This document shows positions 55,701-64,000 of a DNA stretch of 64,000 nt, in pieces. A program made the position numbers and the translations under genes. The notes beneath the pieces were generated by a model that saw only the letters and a list, made by a program, of their open reading frames with translations, made no database searches and was not told where the DNA came from. The DNA comes from Oscarella lobularis (taxonomy: Eukaryota > Porifera > Homoscleromorpha > Homosclerophorida > Oscarellidae). Positions within the stretch are counted from its first letter, which is position 1; every line of letters starts with the position of its first letter. The DNA lies in the NCBI RefSeq assembly GCF_947507565.1, contig NC_089187.1, positions 248,001 to 312,000 on the forward strand. Direction: 5' to 3'.

Positions 55701-58700
55701 ATATTAAACTGGGGCCCTAATCTTTAATTCTAAGGGCATAAATATTAAATTGAGGGCCTAATCTTTGATTGTTAGGGCATAACTATTAAATTGAGGGCCT
55801 AATCTTTAATTCTTAGGGCATAAATATTAAATTGAGAGCCTAATCTTTAATTTTTAGGCCATAAATATTAAATTGAGGGCCTAATCTTTGATTCTTAGAG
55901 CCTGAATATTAAATTAAAGCTCTCATCTTTGATTCCTAGAGCCTAAATATAAAATTGAGGGCCTAATCTTTGATTCTTAGAGCCTGAATATTAAATTAAG
56001 GCCCTCATCTTTGATTCTTAGAGCCTAAATATTGAATTGAGGGCCTAATCTTTGATTCTAATGGCCTAAATATTAATTTGAGGGCTTAGTCTTTGATTCT
56101 TAGAACCTAAATATTAAATTGAGAGCCTAATCTTTAATACTTAGAACCTGAATATTAAACTGGGGCCCTAATCTTTAATTCTAAGAGCATAAATATTAAA
56201 TTGAGGGCCTAATCTTTGATTGTTAGGGCATAAATATTAAATTGAGGGCCTAATCTTTGATTCTTAGAGCCTGAATATTAAATTAAGGCCCTCATCTTTG
56301 ATTCTTAGAGCCTAAATATTAAATTGAGGGCCTAATCTTTGATTATTAGAGCCTGAATATTAAATTAAGGCTCTCATCTTTGATTCCTAGAGCCTAAATA
56401 TTAAATTGAGGGCCTAATCTTTGATTCTTAGAGCCTTGATATTAAATTAAGGCCCTCATCTTTGATTCTTAGAGCCCAAATATTAAATTGAGGGCCTAAT
56501 CTTTGATTCTTAGAGCCTTGATATTAAATTAAGGCCCTTATCTTTGATTCTTAGAGCCTAAATATTAAATTGAGGGCCTAATCTTTGATTCTTAGAGCCT
56601 GAATATTAAATTAAGGCCCTCATCTTTGATTCTTAGAGACTAGATATTGAATTGAGGGCCTAATCTTTGATTCTAATGACCTAAATATTAAATTCAGGGC
56701 CTAATCTTTGATTCTTAGAACCTAAATATTAAATTGAGAGCCTAATCTTAAATTCTTAGGACCTGAATGTTAAATTGAGGGCCTAATCTTTGATTCTTAG
56801 AACATAAATATTAAATTGAAGACCTAATCTTTAATTCTTAGGACCTGGATATTAAATTGAGGGCCTAATCTTTAATTCTAAGGGCATAAATATTAAATTG
56901 AGGGCCTAGTCTTTGATTCTTAGGTTATAAATATTAAATTGAGGGCCTAATCTTTGATTCTTAGAGCCTAAATTATAAATTGAGGGCCTAATCTTTGATT
57001 CTTAGAGCCTGAATATTAAATTAAGGCCCTCATCTTTGATTCTTAGAGCCTAAATATTGAATTGGGGGCCTAATCTTTGATTCTAATGGCTTAAATATTA
57101 AATTGAGGGCCTAATCATTGATTCTAAGAACCTAAACATTAAATTGAGGGCCTAATCTTTGATTCTTAGATCCTGAATATTAAATTAAGGCCCTCATCTT
57201 TGATTCTTAGAGCCTAAATATTGAATTGAGGGCCTAATCTTTGATTCTAATGGCTTAAATATTAAATTGAGGGCCTAATCATTGATTCTAAGAACCTAAA
57301 CATTAAATTGAGGGCCTAATCTTTGATTCTTAGAGCCTGAATATTAAATTAAGGCTCTCATCTTTGATTCTTAGAGCCTAAATATTAAATTGAGGGCCTA
57401 ATCTTTGATTCTTAGAGACTAAATATTGAATTGAGGGCCTAATCTTTGATTCTAATGGCCTAAATATTAAATTCAGGGCCTAATCTTTGATTCTTAGAAC
57501 CTAAATATTAAATTAAGAGCCTAATCTTTAATTCTTAGGACCTGAATATTAAATTGAGAACCTAATCTTTAATTCTTAGGACCTGAATATTAAATTGAGG
57601 GCCTAATCTTTAATTCTAATGGCTTAAATATTAAATTGAGGGCCTAATCTTTGATTCTTAGAACCTAAATATTAAATTGAGAGCCTAATCTTTAATACTT
57701 AGAACCTGAATATTAAATTGGGGCCCTAATTTTTAATTCTAAGGGCATAAATATTAAATTGAGGGCCTAATCTTTGATTGTTAGGGCATAAATATTAAAT
57801 TGAGGGCCTAATCTTTAATTCCTAGGGCATAAATATTAAATTGAGGGCCTAATCTTTAATTCTTAGGGCATAAATATTAAATCGAGGGCCTAATCTTTAA
57901 TTCTTAGAGACTAAATAATAAATTGAGGGCTTAGTCTTTAAGTATTACATGTATATTCAAATACCTGAGGAAGAGCCAAGTGATTTCTACTGACAACGTT
58001 TCCCGTTGCTAACACGTATTCAATTTGCTGACCGACGTCGGGGCCCCGCTTCATTAGAGAAGCGAGATACGTCACTAAAAAAGAAAATCTCGCGGCGAAA
58101 CTAAACACGCGATACGGTTGAAATGCGTACTGGATTGGAGATCGGGATCTTTGTTCGTGATTTGCTTATCCAATTCAAACCTCAAACTTCGGAGCCACGA
58201 GCTCAGCTTGTCCTTGAGCGCAATTAGAAATAAATGACCGGAAAGAAGGACTTCGTGATTCATTGTCGAGTCGTTGGAATCGAGTGCCGTTTGACCGTCG
58301 ACTGCGGACAATAGTTTTCTTATCGTGAAGCTGGGAGAATTTGAATTTTTAAGGGCTACGTTTTCGCGAGGCAATATGCATACATTAGAAAATGAAATTT
58401 GTCGAGATTTGATTGGAGATGAACGCAGATATGTTTCTTTAGTAATAAATCGCCAATTTCTTTTTTGGTGAGATATTCGGTGTTTTCCAATTTCACTTCG
58501 AGCCTCTCGCCTAGATTAAATTTAAATATTTTTCTGCCTGCTAGGCGTTGGCATTCTAACCAAGATATTTCAAGGCTGATTCTTTTGACAAAATTCCGTG
58601 ATTTTGAGCTTGTCTTAACATTGCCAAAGCGCAGCTTAATTAAAATAGCGAATTTCTTAGGGTGAAGATATGTATTTTGCCTAGATACTTTTTAGTGAAT

Positions 58701-59914
58701 AAATCGCTTTTCTGTCCTTTAACTAATTGGGCAAAAATATTCTGATCCGTAGTAGATATCATTGCCTTTTTGAGAAAAAACATAAGACCCACATTTAATT
58801 AACTATCCCCCCCCCCTCACTTTGAGAATAAATATAACAGGAATGTACAGCGTGTCTTTTTGACTTTTAAAACTGAGTGTACAAGTCCCATCCGACAGAT
58901 AATGAATAGTGATTATCTAACCCACGCAATAAATAAATAAATTAATTAATAAATTAATTATAGTTATTAATCTTTTTGGAGAAAATGTACCTCAGCTGAC
59001 GTATCTTTGCGTACAGATCTTATTAATATTCCATATTCGGTAAAGAGAGCGCTCTTTGTTCTCCACATGGGACGAGAAATGGCTAAGGGCTATGAGAGAA
59101 CCCTCTGTACATCTCCTTGATTAATTAATATTATTTTTTATACGTAGTTGCTACGGGATACGATGAGCATCCGAAGAACCTTTTCAATTCCGTGAATAAT
59201 GAAATATCCGCCCATTTCCTAACCCCCACGGAAAAATCCTCTCCGCGCTAATTCATAATTAAATAAATTATGAAAAACCTCGGCTTCTTCTTTCTTTTTG
59301 ACGAGCTGACTCGGACGCAATTCTTGAATATTGCATCGCGACGATTTGACCATGACGGGAATTTGTCCAATCGATTTCGTGATTCTGCCCATGACACTCC
59401 CATTCACTTTCAAGCCGAGAGTCACGTCCAACGAGCCGCGATACGTCGTTCCCTTCTGACGACACTAAAATCGAATTAATTAATTATTTAATTAAAATAG
59501 CTACATATAAATTATTTTACTTCGGAAGGATAAATAGCGGAGGAAGAGGTTGATGACGTTTCACTTGATGGATATCCGATACTTGCATCCTAAAAAATTC
59601 CCTAATTAGTTCATTATTAAAATATATCGATGTTTACTTCAATTGATAATTCGATTTTGCGTCCTTTAGAGTCTTTGAAAACCTGATCGGAAATTTCGCC
59701 TACTACAAGCGACAGTCCTTCGTCGACTGCAAAATCGAATGATTCCAAGTGAGGGGCGACCAATTTTTGGAGTTCCTTCGTGAAAAGGGGACGAAATCGC
59801 GATAATGCTCGCCCGTTTTGGAGCAGACTGCACCTCGTTTTGTTTCTTGGAGAATTTTCCGTATCGAGAAGCCGTCAGATGCCGCAGCGAATGCTTCGTT
59901 TCGTCTCTGCTCAT
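22736..59914 (-). CDS. POLR1B: RNA polymerase I second-largest subunit, split by a 32-kb satellite intron
   Basis: The start at 59914 ([21 protein letters not shown]) is followed by [83 protein letters not shown] and [20 protein letters not shown] (donor at 57964). After the giant intron the frame resumes at 25766 with [96 protein letters not shown] and a C-terminal zinc ribbon (CTSCGSLL...CGVCKTNE), then [17 protein letters not shown]. This is RPA2/RPA135, not RPB2 or RPC2. It forms the catalytic core of Pol I, which makes pre-rRNA, in the nucleolus. The last codons (VKLDVKK, stop at 22736) need a final 55-nt intron; otherwise the stop shifts slightly. All introns I checked except one are short. 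Confidence 0.95.
22752..22768 (+). terminator. Polyadenylation signals of the RETREG-like gene
   Basis: A run of overlapping AATAAA motifs (AAATAAATAAATAAA) about 45-60 nt past the stop at 22707. It lies within the predicted last intron of POLR1B on the opposite strand, so these two 3' ends also overlap. Confidence 0.55.
26741..30060. repeat. Higher-order repeats of 1,477 and 903 bp at the array's low-coordinate end
   Basis: The distinctive variant TAATCAATGATTCTAAGAAC occurs at 26741, 28218 and 29121. The spacings of 1,477 and 903 bp are 36 and 22 monomers. The sequence after each marker follows the same order of variants, so whole multi-monomer blocks were copied. Confidence 0.85.
32580..42790. 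repeat. Block duplication inside the array (offset 5,782, then 4,429 bp)
   Basis: Rare variants recur at fixed distance: CCTAAATAGAAAA at 33889 and 39671 and TTCAGGCCCTCATCTTTTA at 32588 and 38370, both 5,782 bp apart (141 monomers). Past about 36 kb the offset is 4,429 bp (for example TGAGGGCTTAGTC at 37142 and 41571). The difference of 1,353 bp (33 monomers) is an extra tandem copy in the first block: a GCCTAAATTATAAATT marker at 34708 recurs at 36061, and both map to 40490 in the second block. Confidence 0.85.
46864..54540. repeat. Triplicated higher-order repeat unit of about 2,663 bp
   Basis: GCCTAATAATTGATTC occurs at 48668, 51331 and 53994 (2,663-bp spacing twice). AGAGCCTTGATATT occurs at 48891, 51554 and 54217 (again 2,663). 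A third marker, GGGCCTCATCGTTGATTC, is at 46864, 49486 and 52149 (2,622 then 2,663, so one monomer differs at the first junction). The second and third units look essentially identical where I compared them, so the amplification is recent or homogenised. Confidence 0.9.
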
Positions 59915-59970
59915 TTTTCTCCCTGTTCCTTGACACACGTGCACAGAAATGCGCCTTCCCGGATTCTACT
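59915..59970. promoter_or_regulatory. 56-bp bidirectional promoter of POLR1B and MOB4
   Basis: The POLR1B ATG (minus, 59914) and the MOB4 ATG (plus, 59971) diverge from this interval. A CACGTG E-box lies at 59936-59941, almost central. An in-frame GTG at 59944 upstream of the POLR1B ATG is not needed as a start. Confidence 0.6.
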
Positions 59971-61044
59971 ATGGAAAACGACGTCCAGTTGTCGCCTCCT
60001 GTAGAAACGACGACTCACGGCGTGTTGCGAAGAAATTTACCTGGCACAAGAAACAGCGTGAGTCGTTTGAGCGTCGAGTGGGGCTCCTTTTGAGGGTAAT
60101 TTAGGATTTGTACGGCTGGCCGGACGAACCGTACGACGAAATGGACAGCACTTTATCCGTGCAGCAAGTAAGAAAACTAGCAAAGTAGGGACAGCAAATA
60201 AAACCGATTCTAGCACATTCAACAAATGATTCGGGCCGATTATAAGAACATTGACGGAATTCTCGAAATTCCGCCTCCGACGGAAGGACAGGACGAAGGA
60301 GTGTGGAAATACGAACACATCAGGTAGTTTCCAGATAATACATCTCTTGAAAAACTCACCAATTCGGCTCTAGGCAATTGTGCATGGAATTAAACGGACT
60401 GGCCGTCAAACTTCAAGTAAAGCACGCTAAACGGGTATATATAATCAATTATTGGTGAATGCGTTTCTAGGCAGAGTGCTTGCCCTCTGTCTGCACTCAA
60501 ATGATCGCTACAAAACAATGGATATTTCTGTGCGCAGCGCACAATTCTCCGAAAGAGGTGAAATCACCCACCCTCAAGGATCTATATTCATACTTCAATG
60601 TGTTCTAGTGCCCAGCGATTGACTACACTAGACATACTTTAGACGGTGCTGCATCTCTCCTCAACAGCGTCAAATATTTTCCAAGCAGGCTAGTCTCAGT
60701 TAATTAATTAATTAATTAAAATAGACTATTAATTTTCATTTAGGATCAGCATACGGGAGGCTTCTTTGCAGAAGCTCAGTTCCGTTTGCCGACGCGTCTA
60801 TCGCATATTCTCCCACGCCTACTATCATCACCGATCGGTTTACGACGAATATGAGGTGAGATAAACCCCAGCACACACACCAAACGCTTTTAATTAAATA
60901 AATATATAAATACTTCTTAAGGAATCGACGTACCTGTGCAGAAGATTTTCCGTCTTTGTGATGAAGTACAATCTCATGGCTAGAGACCACCTTATCGTTC
61001 CTATAGACGAAAACGAAGACAAAAATCCACCAAACACAACTTAA
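59971..61044 (+). CDS. MOB4: MOB kinase activator-like 4 (phocein)
   Basis: Exon 1 begins [20 protein letters not shown]. The next exons give [137 protein letters not shown] and [18 protein letters not shown], ending at 61044. This is MOB4 nearly residue for residue in order. The Cys pair (ECLPSVC) and the His cluster (HAYYHH) fit the MOB zinc site. In animals MOB4 is a subunit of the STRIPAK phosphatase-kinase complex that antagonises Hippo signalling. It has seven short exons. The gene is head to head with POLR1B and tail to tail with LRPAP1. Confidence 0.97.
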
Positions 61045-61093
61045 AAGACTCGAATAAGTGTAGTGACTTTGTAGCTAGTACGAACCAATGAGA

Positions 61094-61099
61094 AATAAA
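61094..61099 (+). terminator. Polyadenylation signal of MOB4
   Basis: AATAAA 50 nt past the MOB4 stop and 6 nt before the LRPAP1 stop codon on the other strand. The convergent 3' ends must therefore overlap. Confidence 0.6.
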
Positions 61100-61104
61100 A
61101 GAGA

Positions 61105-62174
61105 TCATAGCTCATCTTTCTCGCCTGACGTCGCCAGCCTTTTCGTTAGATGATTATAGAGTTTTTTCAAATACCTGAAACTGTTCCTGTATCCTTCCGA
61201 CAATTCGGCTACTTTGACTTGGGAATCGACGTAGGACGCCTCTTCGTTCTTTCGATCCGATTTCCTTTTCATTTGAACGCCGGTTTTGGTCTTCTTATCG
61301 GCGTGGAAATCTAACTTCTCCTTTATGCGTCTATGCTCTTTGAGTTTCTCCTCGAAATGCTCAAGGTATCCGTGCAGGGATTCCCTTTGGCTATCCGACA
61401 TATTCACGCGCTTCATATCGTTCCAAAACTCCTTCATTTTCTCGTCATAGAACTCGGCGTGCTTGATTGATCCCAGTCTAGCGCGTGCCTCGAATTGGCG
61501 ATATTCATCTTCAAGAAAATGATGACCTTGTTTAACTTTCGTTTTTAATTTTGCTACGGCTTCGCTATCGACGTCGTTGACGCCGTGGTTCAATTCTTGA
61601 ATTGTTTTCTTGTGCTCTTTCAATCGACGGTCGTAGTCGAGAAGATCTTTTTTTAATAGGTCGATTTCTTCTCGGTCGAATTCGCTATTTTGAGCGTTTT
61701 CCCAAAGTCGCTGGACATTTTTGTCTTTGAATATTCTCGTTTCGTCTTCTGGTTCTTCTTTGCTCTTTTTTTCGAATGCGATTGCGTACCTGTTCGTTAA
61801 TTTCTTCTCTTCGGCTTCGATTTCTCGTTGGAACGTTTCGACGTAGCTAGTTTCTCCCTGCGATTTCGCCTTCTTTAGTCTTTTCTCCATCTTGTCGAGA
61901 TGAAGAAGATCCGAATAGAGGCTTTGAAGCGTTTCCGGCGGAAAATTCTGCGCCGGCGACGTCGCTTTCTTCCACGCATCTCTGACCTGTTTAGTGTTAG
62001 GAAGCATGGGAATCCCGGAAACAGCGCGTCATTCGCGAGGCCCCTCACCCGTTCTATCGAAATCCCGACGCCTTCTCGATCGTAAATGTGTGGATTCTCA
62101 ACGTGGGTAGTAACATAGCCGCCGCGGCCAAGTAGAAAACACGAGAGAAGAGGGAAAGCGAAGAACATTTGCAT
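61105..62174 (-). CDS. LRPAP1: LRP receptor-associated protein (RAP), ER chaperone
   Basis: Two exons. Exon 1 (start 62174) encodes a signal peptide (MQMFFAFPLLSCFLLGRGG) and ends ...GISIER. After an intron of about 60 nt the frame resumes VRDAWKKATSPAQNFPPETL. The mature protein is almost entirely charged alpha-helix in three related bundles, each with a W-x-x-A or W-x-x-M signature (VRDAWKKA, VQRLWENAQNSEFDREEIDL, MKEFWNDMKRVNMSDSQRES), the order seen in RAP domains D1-D3. It ends in KDEL, a canonical ER-retrieval signal; vertebrate RAP has HNEL. RAP binds newly made LDL-receptor family proteins in the ER and stops premature ligand binding. Its presence argues for an animal genome with LRP-type receptors. 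Confidence 0.93.
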
Positions 62175-62212
62175 GGCGTAAAGAGCAATCCGGGTACTCC
62201 CACAATGTCAGT

Positions 62213-62218
62213 CACGTG
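62213..62218. promoter_or_regulatory. CACGTG E-box upstream of LRPAP1
   Basis: AGTCACGTGTG, 39 bp upstream of the LRPAP1 ATG, in the 157-bp gap to the INSIG stop. Spacing resembles that at the TRPA-like and ARL5 genes. Confidence 0.4.
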
Positions 62219-62331
62219 TGATGGCGCTCATGTGTGCACATGATCCTCTACCGTAAAACACTTCATAAACCCTCGCATATGCAGAAAAGAAGTATATAGG
62301 ATATAATGCAACTAATATAGCTATATACAAA

Positions 62332-63142
62332 CTACTCAATTTTCTCGTGACTTCGAATGAACTTTTCCTACAAAGCAAATAGGACTTGCAATAAAGAAAA
62401 TCAACGAAAAGTTAATCTTACCCACGCCAATTGCCTACCAATACTTCCAAACGTCACGCCACCAGAGAAATATATACAAGGTAGCCACGATCGAATATAA
62501 AGAAAATCTGGATCTCGGTATCTAGGCAACCCTACGTGGTCAAATATCGATACAGAATTATTTAAAAATCTTACTGAAATAGCCCGTTGTATACCAGAAT
62601 TTGCGTTCCCACCGTTGCCAGGGCCGAAATAATCAAGCCAAGAATGAGACCAATTTGAGATCGATCAAATAGAAACCAAAGCCCAAGAGACATAGCCGCC
62701 AACGAGACGAGAAGTTGCAAGTTGTCAGTAAAAATTATTTTCTAAAAGAAAAAAAAAAGAAAGAAACCCGTCTAGAGAGATTTCGTTGGAAAATATGACG
62801 TCACTCTTTTCCTACAGTGCTAGCGTGGTTAATTCCAACGAAAACGGCAACGCATCGAATAACGGCCGACCATCCGATGCAGGGCACCTTTCGCGAACCG
62901 AAGAGACCGTCGAAACAGGGATACGCGAGTCCGATGATAACGGTCGCCATTCCGACTGAAGGCGGCACCCACCACGCCGAATAGAGCAGCGCGTACGTCC
63001 AACTGTCGTCGTCCGGTGGAAAAAACGTTACGCGACGCTGAACTTGGAGGAGATTGAGTACGACGGCGAAGAAAATTCCGACGAAGAATAGTAGGAGGGC
63101 TCGTATGCCGACGTTCGCCGCTTCGCGACACGTTTGGCGCAT
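62332..63142 (-). CDS. INSIG: Insulin-induced gene protein (INSIG), sterol sensor
   Basis: The start at 63142 gives MRQTCREAANVGIRALLLFF, then VVLNLLQVQRRVTFFP, YSAWWVPPSVG, IIGLAYPCFDGLFG, WSAVIRCVAVFVGINHAS. Exon 2 gives KIIFTDNLQLLVSLAAMSLG, LWFLFDRSQIGL and GTQILVYNGLFQ. Exon 3 gives YRDPDFLYIRSWLPCIYFSG, GVTFGSIGRQLAW, and a last exon EKFIRSHEKIE ends at 62332. This follows INSIG closely, with six membrane helices and the conserved WWVPP and IRSWLPC motifs. INSIG retains the SREBP-SCAP complex in the ER when sterols are high and promotes HMG-CoA reductase turnover. Introns are about 85, 44 and 43 nt, all GT-AG. One INSIG is expected in invertebrates, so 1 and 2 are not distinguished. Confidence 0.96.
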
Positions 63143-63325
63143 GTTGTGGGGTTCTGCTCGATGGCCCGGTGATGGCTGAGGCGTGTTAGCACTTCATTCG
63201 GCTCGGGAAACGGAATAAATTCGACCTTTTTCCGAGACGCTGACGCACGCTAAACGAGAGAGGAAAGGACGGGCAAGGGAGTGCGAGGGGCGCGCCTGGG
63301 CTAATGCCAACACAACAGTGACTCA
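63143..63325. other. Intergenic: INSIG 5' flank
   Basis: 183 bp between the INSIG ATG and the stop of the next minus-strand gene. It is GC-rich with several CpG near INSIG and probably holds its promoter. No CACGTG site or TATA box is obvious, unlike its neighbours. Confidence 0.4.
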
Positions 63326-63911
63326 TTACACAAGTTTCTCGACAAAAACAAGTAGACGTTCTTTTCCAGATCTAAAAAAATAATGTATTTTAATTATATT
63401 TAATTAAAACTTACATTGATGCTGGGATATTATGGAGCTGATTTTTGATAGCTGAAAGCACATTTCTGACGTCACTGTGTCCGTCTGTAAAACAAAATAA
63501 AAATTTTCGTTTTTCAAATCAAGCTGAAATTTTACCGCGAGCAAAAACGGAAACAATATCCAATGCAGCATGTAGCGATTTCGGATTCGACGAAATAGCG
63601 CCTGAATCGACACAACGACTCAGCTTACTCAAAAAATCCCTAAAGGCGACAGCCCACTTAGAGACGAAACTCGTCGAAAAAGTGGCCTACTGCTTCAATA
63701 ACGCCGTTTTCATGAGAGGTTTGAGTAGAAAGAACGAGGCAGGAGTCAAGGCTCCTATTTCCTGCGCTAGATCGTTTGAACGGTCGTCGTCGTCAGCGCG
63801 AGCGTCCCCGATGCTTTTGAGTACAACGCAAACGACGCTATGCATAGGCGTAGCGGTAACGGAGTCGCGGGAAGCGACGACGGTCGCGTGGCGGTTAAAC
63901 GAAAGGAGCAT
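63326..63911 (-). CDS. Unrecognised protein, C-terminal exons clear, upstream part uncertain
   Basis: The last three exons splice cleanly. A coding stretch ending ...DIVSVFAR stops at 63536, then a 51-nt GT-AG intron (63485-63535), DGHSDVRNVLSAIKNQLHNI (63415-63484), a 43-nt intron (63372-63414) and SGKERLLVFVEKLV with a stop at 63326. Phases agree at both joins. Upstream, an ATG at 63911 opens MLLSFNRHATVVASRDSV..., but this frame meets TAG near 63689 just before the exon that carries WAVAFRDFLSKLSRCVDSG. CAGTAG there could be an acceptor, with a donor I could not identify. The helical leucine/arginine-rich look suggests a repeat-type scaffold, but I do not recognise the family. Confidence 0.45.
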
Positions 63912-63926
63912 TTCGGTGTAGGCAGA

Positions 63927-63995
63927 ATGAAAGCGCCTTATCTAGAAAGCGGGCATACTGGTGAGGAGCTAAGATTTCCTACTACTGGTGAGGAG
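63927..63995 (+). other. Possible first exon of a plus-strand gene running off the window
   Basis: ATG at 63927 opens MKAPYLESGHTGEELRFP and reaches a GAG|GTAAG donor at 63995-63996, almost at the window end. The motif ACTGGTGAGGAG occurs twice in it (63957 and 63983). It would be divergent from the unrecognised minus-strand gene, which fits the local style. One short exon is weak evidence. Confidence 0.2.
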
Positions 63996-64000
63996 GTAAG

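Larger units (their letters stand above)
25813..57948. repeat. Satellite array, ~41-bp monomer, about 780 copies
   Basis: Continuous head-to-tail tandem repeats with no visible interruption, all in one orientation. A typical unit contains CCTAAATATTAAATTGA then GGGCCTAATCTTTGATTCTTA-type sequence; total period is about 41 bp, GC about 32%. Recurrent monomer variants include a CCCTCATC type, a CTAATGGCC type and an AACCTAAA type. They recur in fixed orders, giving higher-order repeats. The two halves of the monomer align to each other (CCTAAATATTAAATT against CCTAATCTTTGATTC), so it is an old ~20-bp dimer. Stop codons occur in all frames, because 41 is not a multiple of 3. Confidence 0.98.
25767..57964 (-). 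other. Giant POLR1B intron, 32,198 nt, phase 0
   Basis: Donor CCTCAG|GTATTTG at 57964 follows ...NHLALPQ. Acceptor TTTCTTCTAAG|GTG ends at 25767 and is followed by [10 protein letters not shown]. The join is phase 0 and rebuilds the uninterrupted RPA2 sequence across a conserved region, so both flanks belong to one gene. Only about 16 nt at the 5' end and 46 nt at the 3' end are non-repetitive. Together (about 62 nt) they match the size of a normal intron here. I see no gene and no sizeable open frame inside. Confidence 0.95.

Noticed and set aside
25813-57948. CRISPR-like regular repeats
   Set aside because: There are no unique spacers. The whole unit is repeated, period is ~41 bp, and the context is a spliced eukaryotic gene.
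25813-57948. Interstitial telomere array
   Set aside because: Some variants contain CCCTAA, but it is part of a 41-bp unit and never repeats every 6 bp.
25813-57948. Repeat coding for a tandem-repeat protein
   Set aside because: Every monomer carries TAA in several frames, and 41 is not divisible by 3, so no long frame exists on either strand.
25813-57948. Assembly join between two loci
   Set aside because: The two flanks are consecutive pieces of the same conserved protein with matching phase and proper splice sites, so the location is credible even if copy number is not exact.
59915-59944. Ten-residue longer POLR1B N-terminus starting at 59944
   Set aside because: The codon at 59944 is GTG, and the first ATG is at 59914, followed directly by family-like sequence.
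63445-63921. 158-aa plus-strand open frame
   Set aside because: It runs antisense to exons with two clean GT-AG introns on the minus strand and shows no domain features.

Overview
The window is nuclear DNA from a eukaryote with a very compact gene layout. Neighbouring genes lie 30-290 bp apart, introns are mostly about 41-65 nt with GT-AG ends and TTAATTAA-rich interiors, and exons are CpG-rich. The gene set (ATG9, ARL5, a TRPA-type channel, gamma-tubulin, an ABCB9/TAPL transporter, POLR1B, MOB4, LRPAP1, INSIG) is animal-like. An early-branching metazoan with a small genome, such as a sponge, fits best; this is inference, because no ribosomal or mitochondrial marker is present.

Layout. Minus-strand genes run head to tail over 1-20961: ATG9 (its C-terminus leaves the window at base 1), an ankyrin-TKL kinase, a second ankyrin protein with a myristoylation-type N-terminus, ARL5, a TRPA-like channel, gamma-tubulin and an ABCB9-like transporter. 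A plus-strand gene resembling the RETREG/FAM134 ER-phagy receptors (21019-22707) starts 57 bp from the ABCB9 start. POLR1B (RNA polymerase I subunit 2) fills 22736-59914 on the minus strand and shares a 56-bp intergenic promoter with MOB4 (plus, 59971-61044). LRPAP1, INSIG and an unrecognised gene follow on the minus strand.

The outstanding feature is inside POLR1B. One phase-0 intron runs from 57964 to 25767 (32,198 nt). All but about 62 nt of it is a single tandem array of a ~41-bp AT-rich monomer, about 780 copies. The non-repetitive ends together are as long as an ordinary intron of this locus, so the array seems to have expanded inside a normal mini-intron. It has higher-order structure: a ~2,663-bp unit repeated three times (about 46.9-54.5 kb), a ~5.8/4.4-kb block duplication (about 32.6-42.8 kb) that differs by one 1,353-bp sub-block, and smaller 903/1,477-bp repeats near 26.7-30 kb. 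The monomer is itself a diverged dimer of ~20-bp halves. Its consensus has no CpG and, in the transcribed direction, no GT.

Functionally the window is rich in membrane-traffic and degradation genes (ATG9, ARL5, ABCB9, the RETREG-like gene, LRPAP1, INSIG). Several start sites have a CACGTG E-box within about 130 bp upstream. Gene models were spliced by eye from frame, splice signals and remembered family patterns; exon boundaries I did not work out are approximate.
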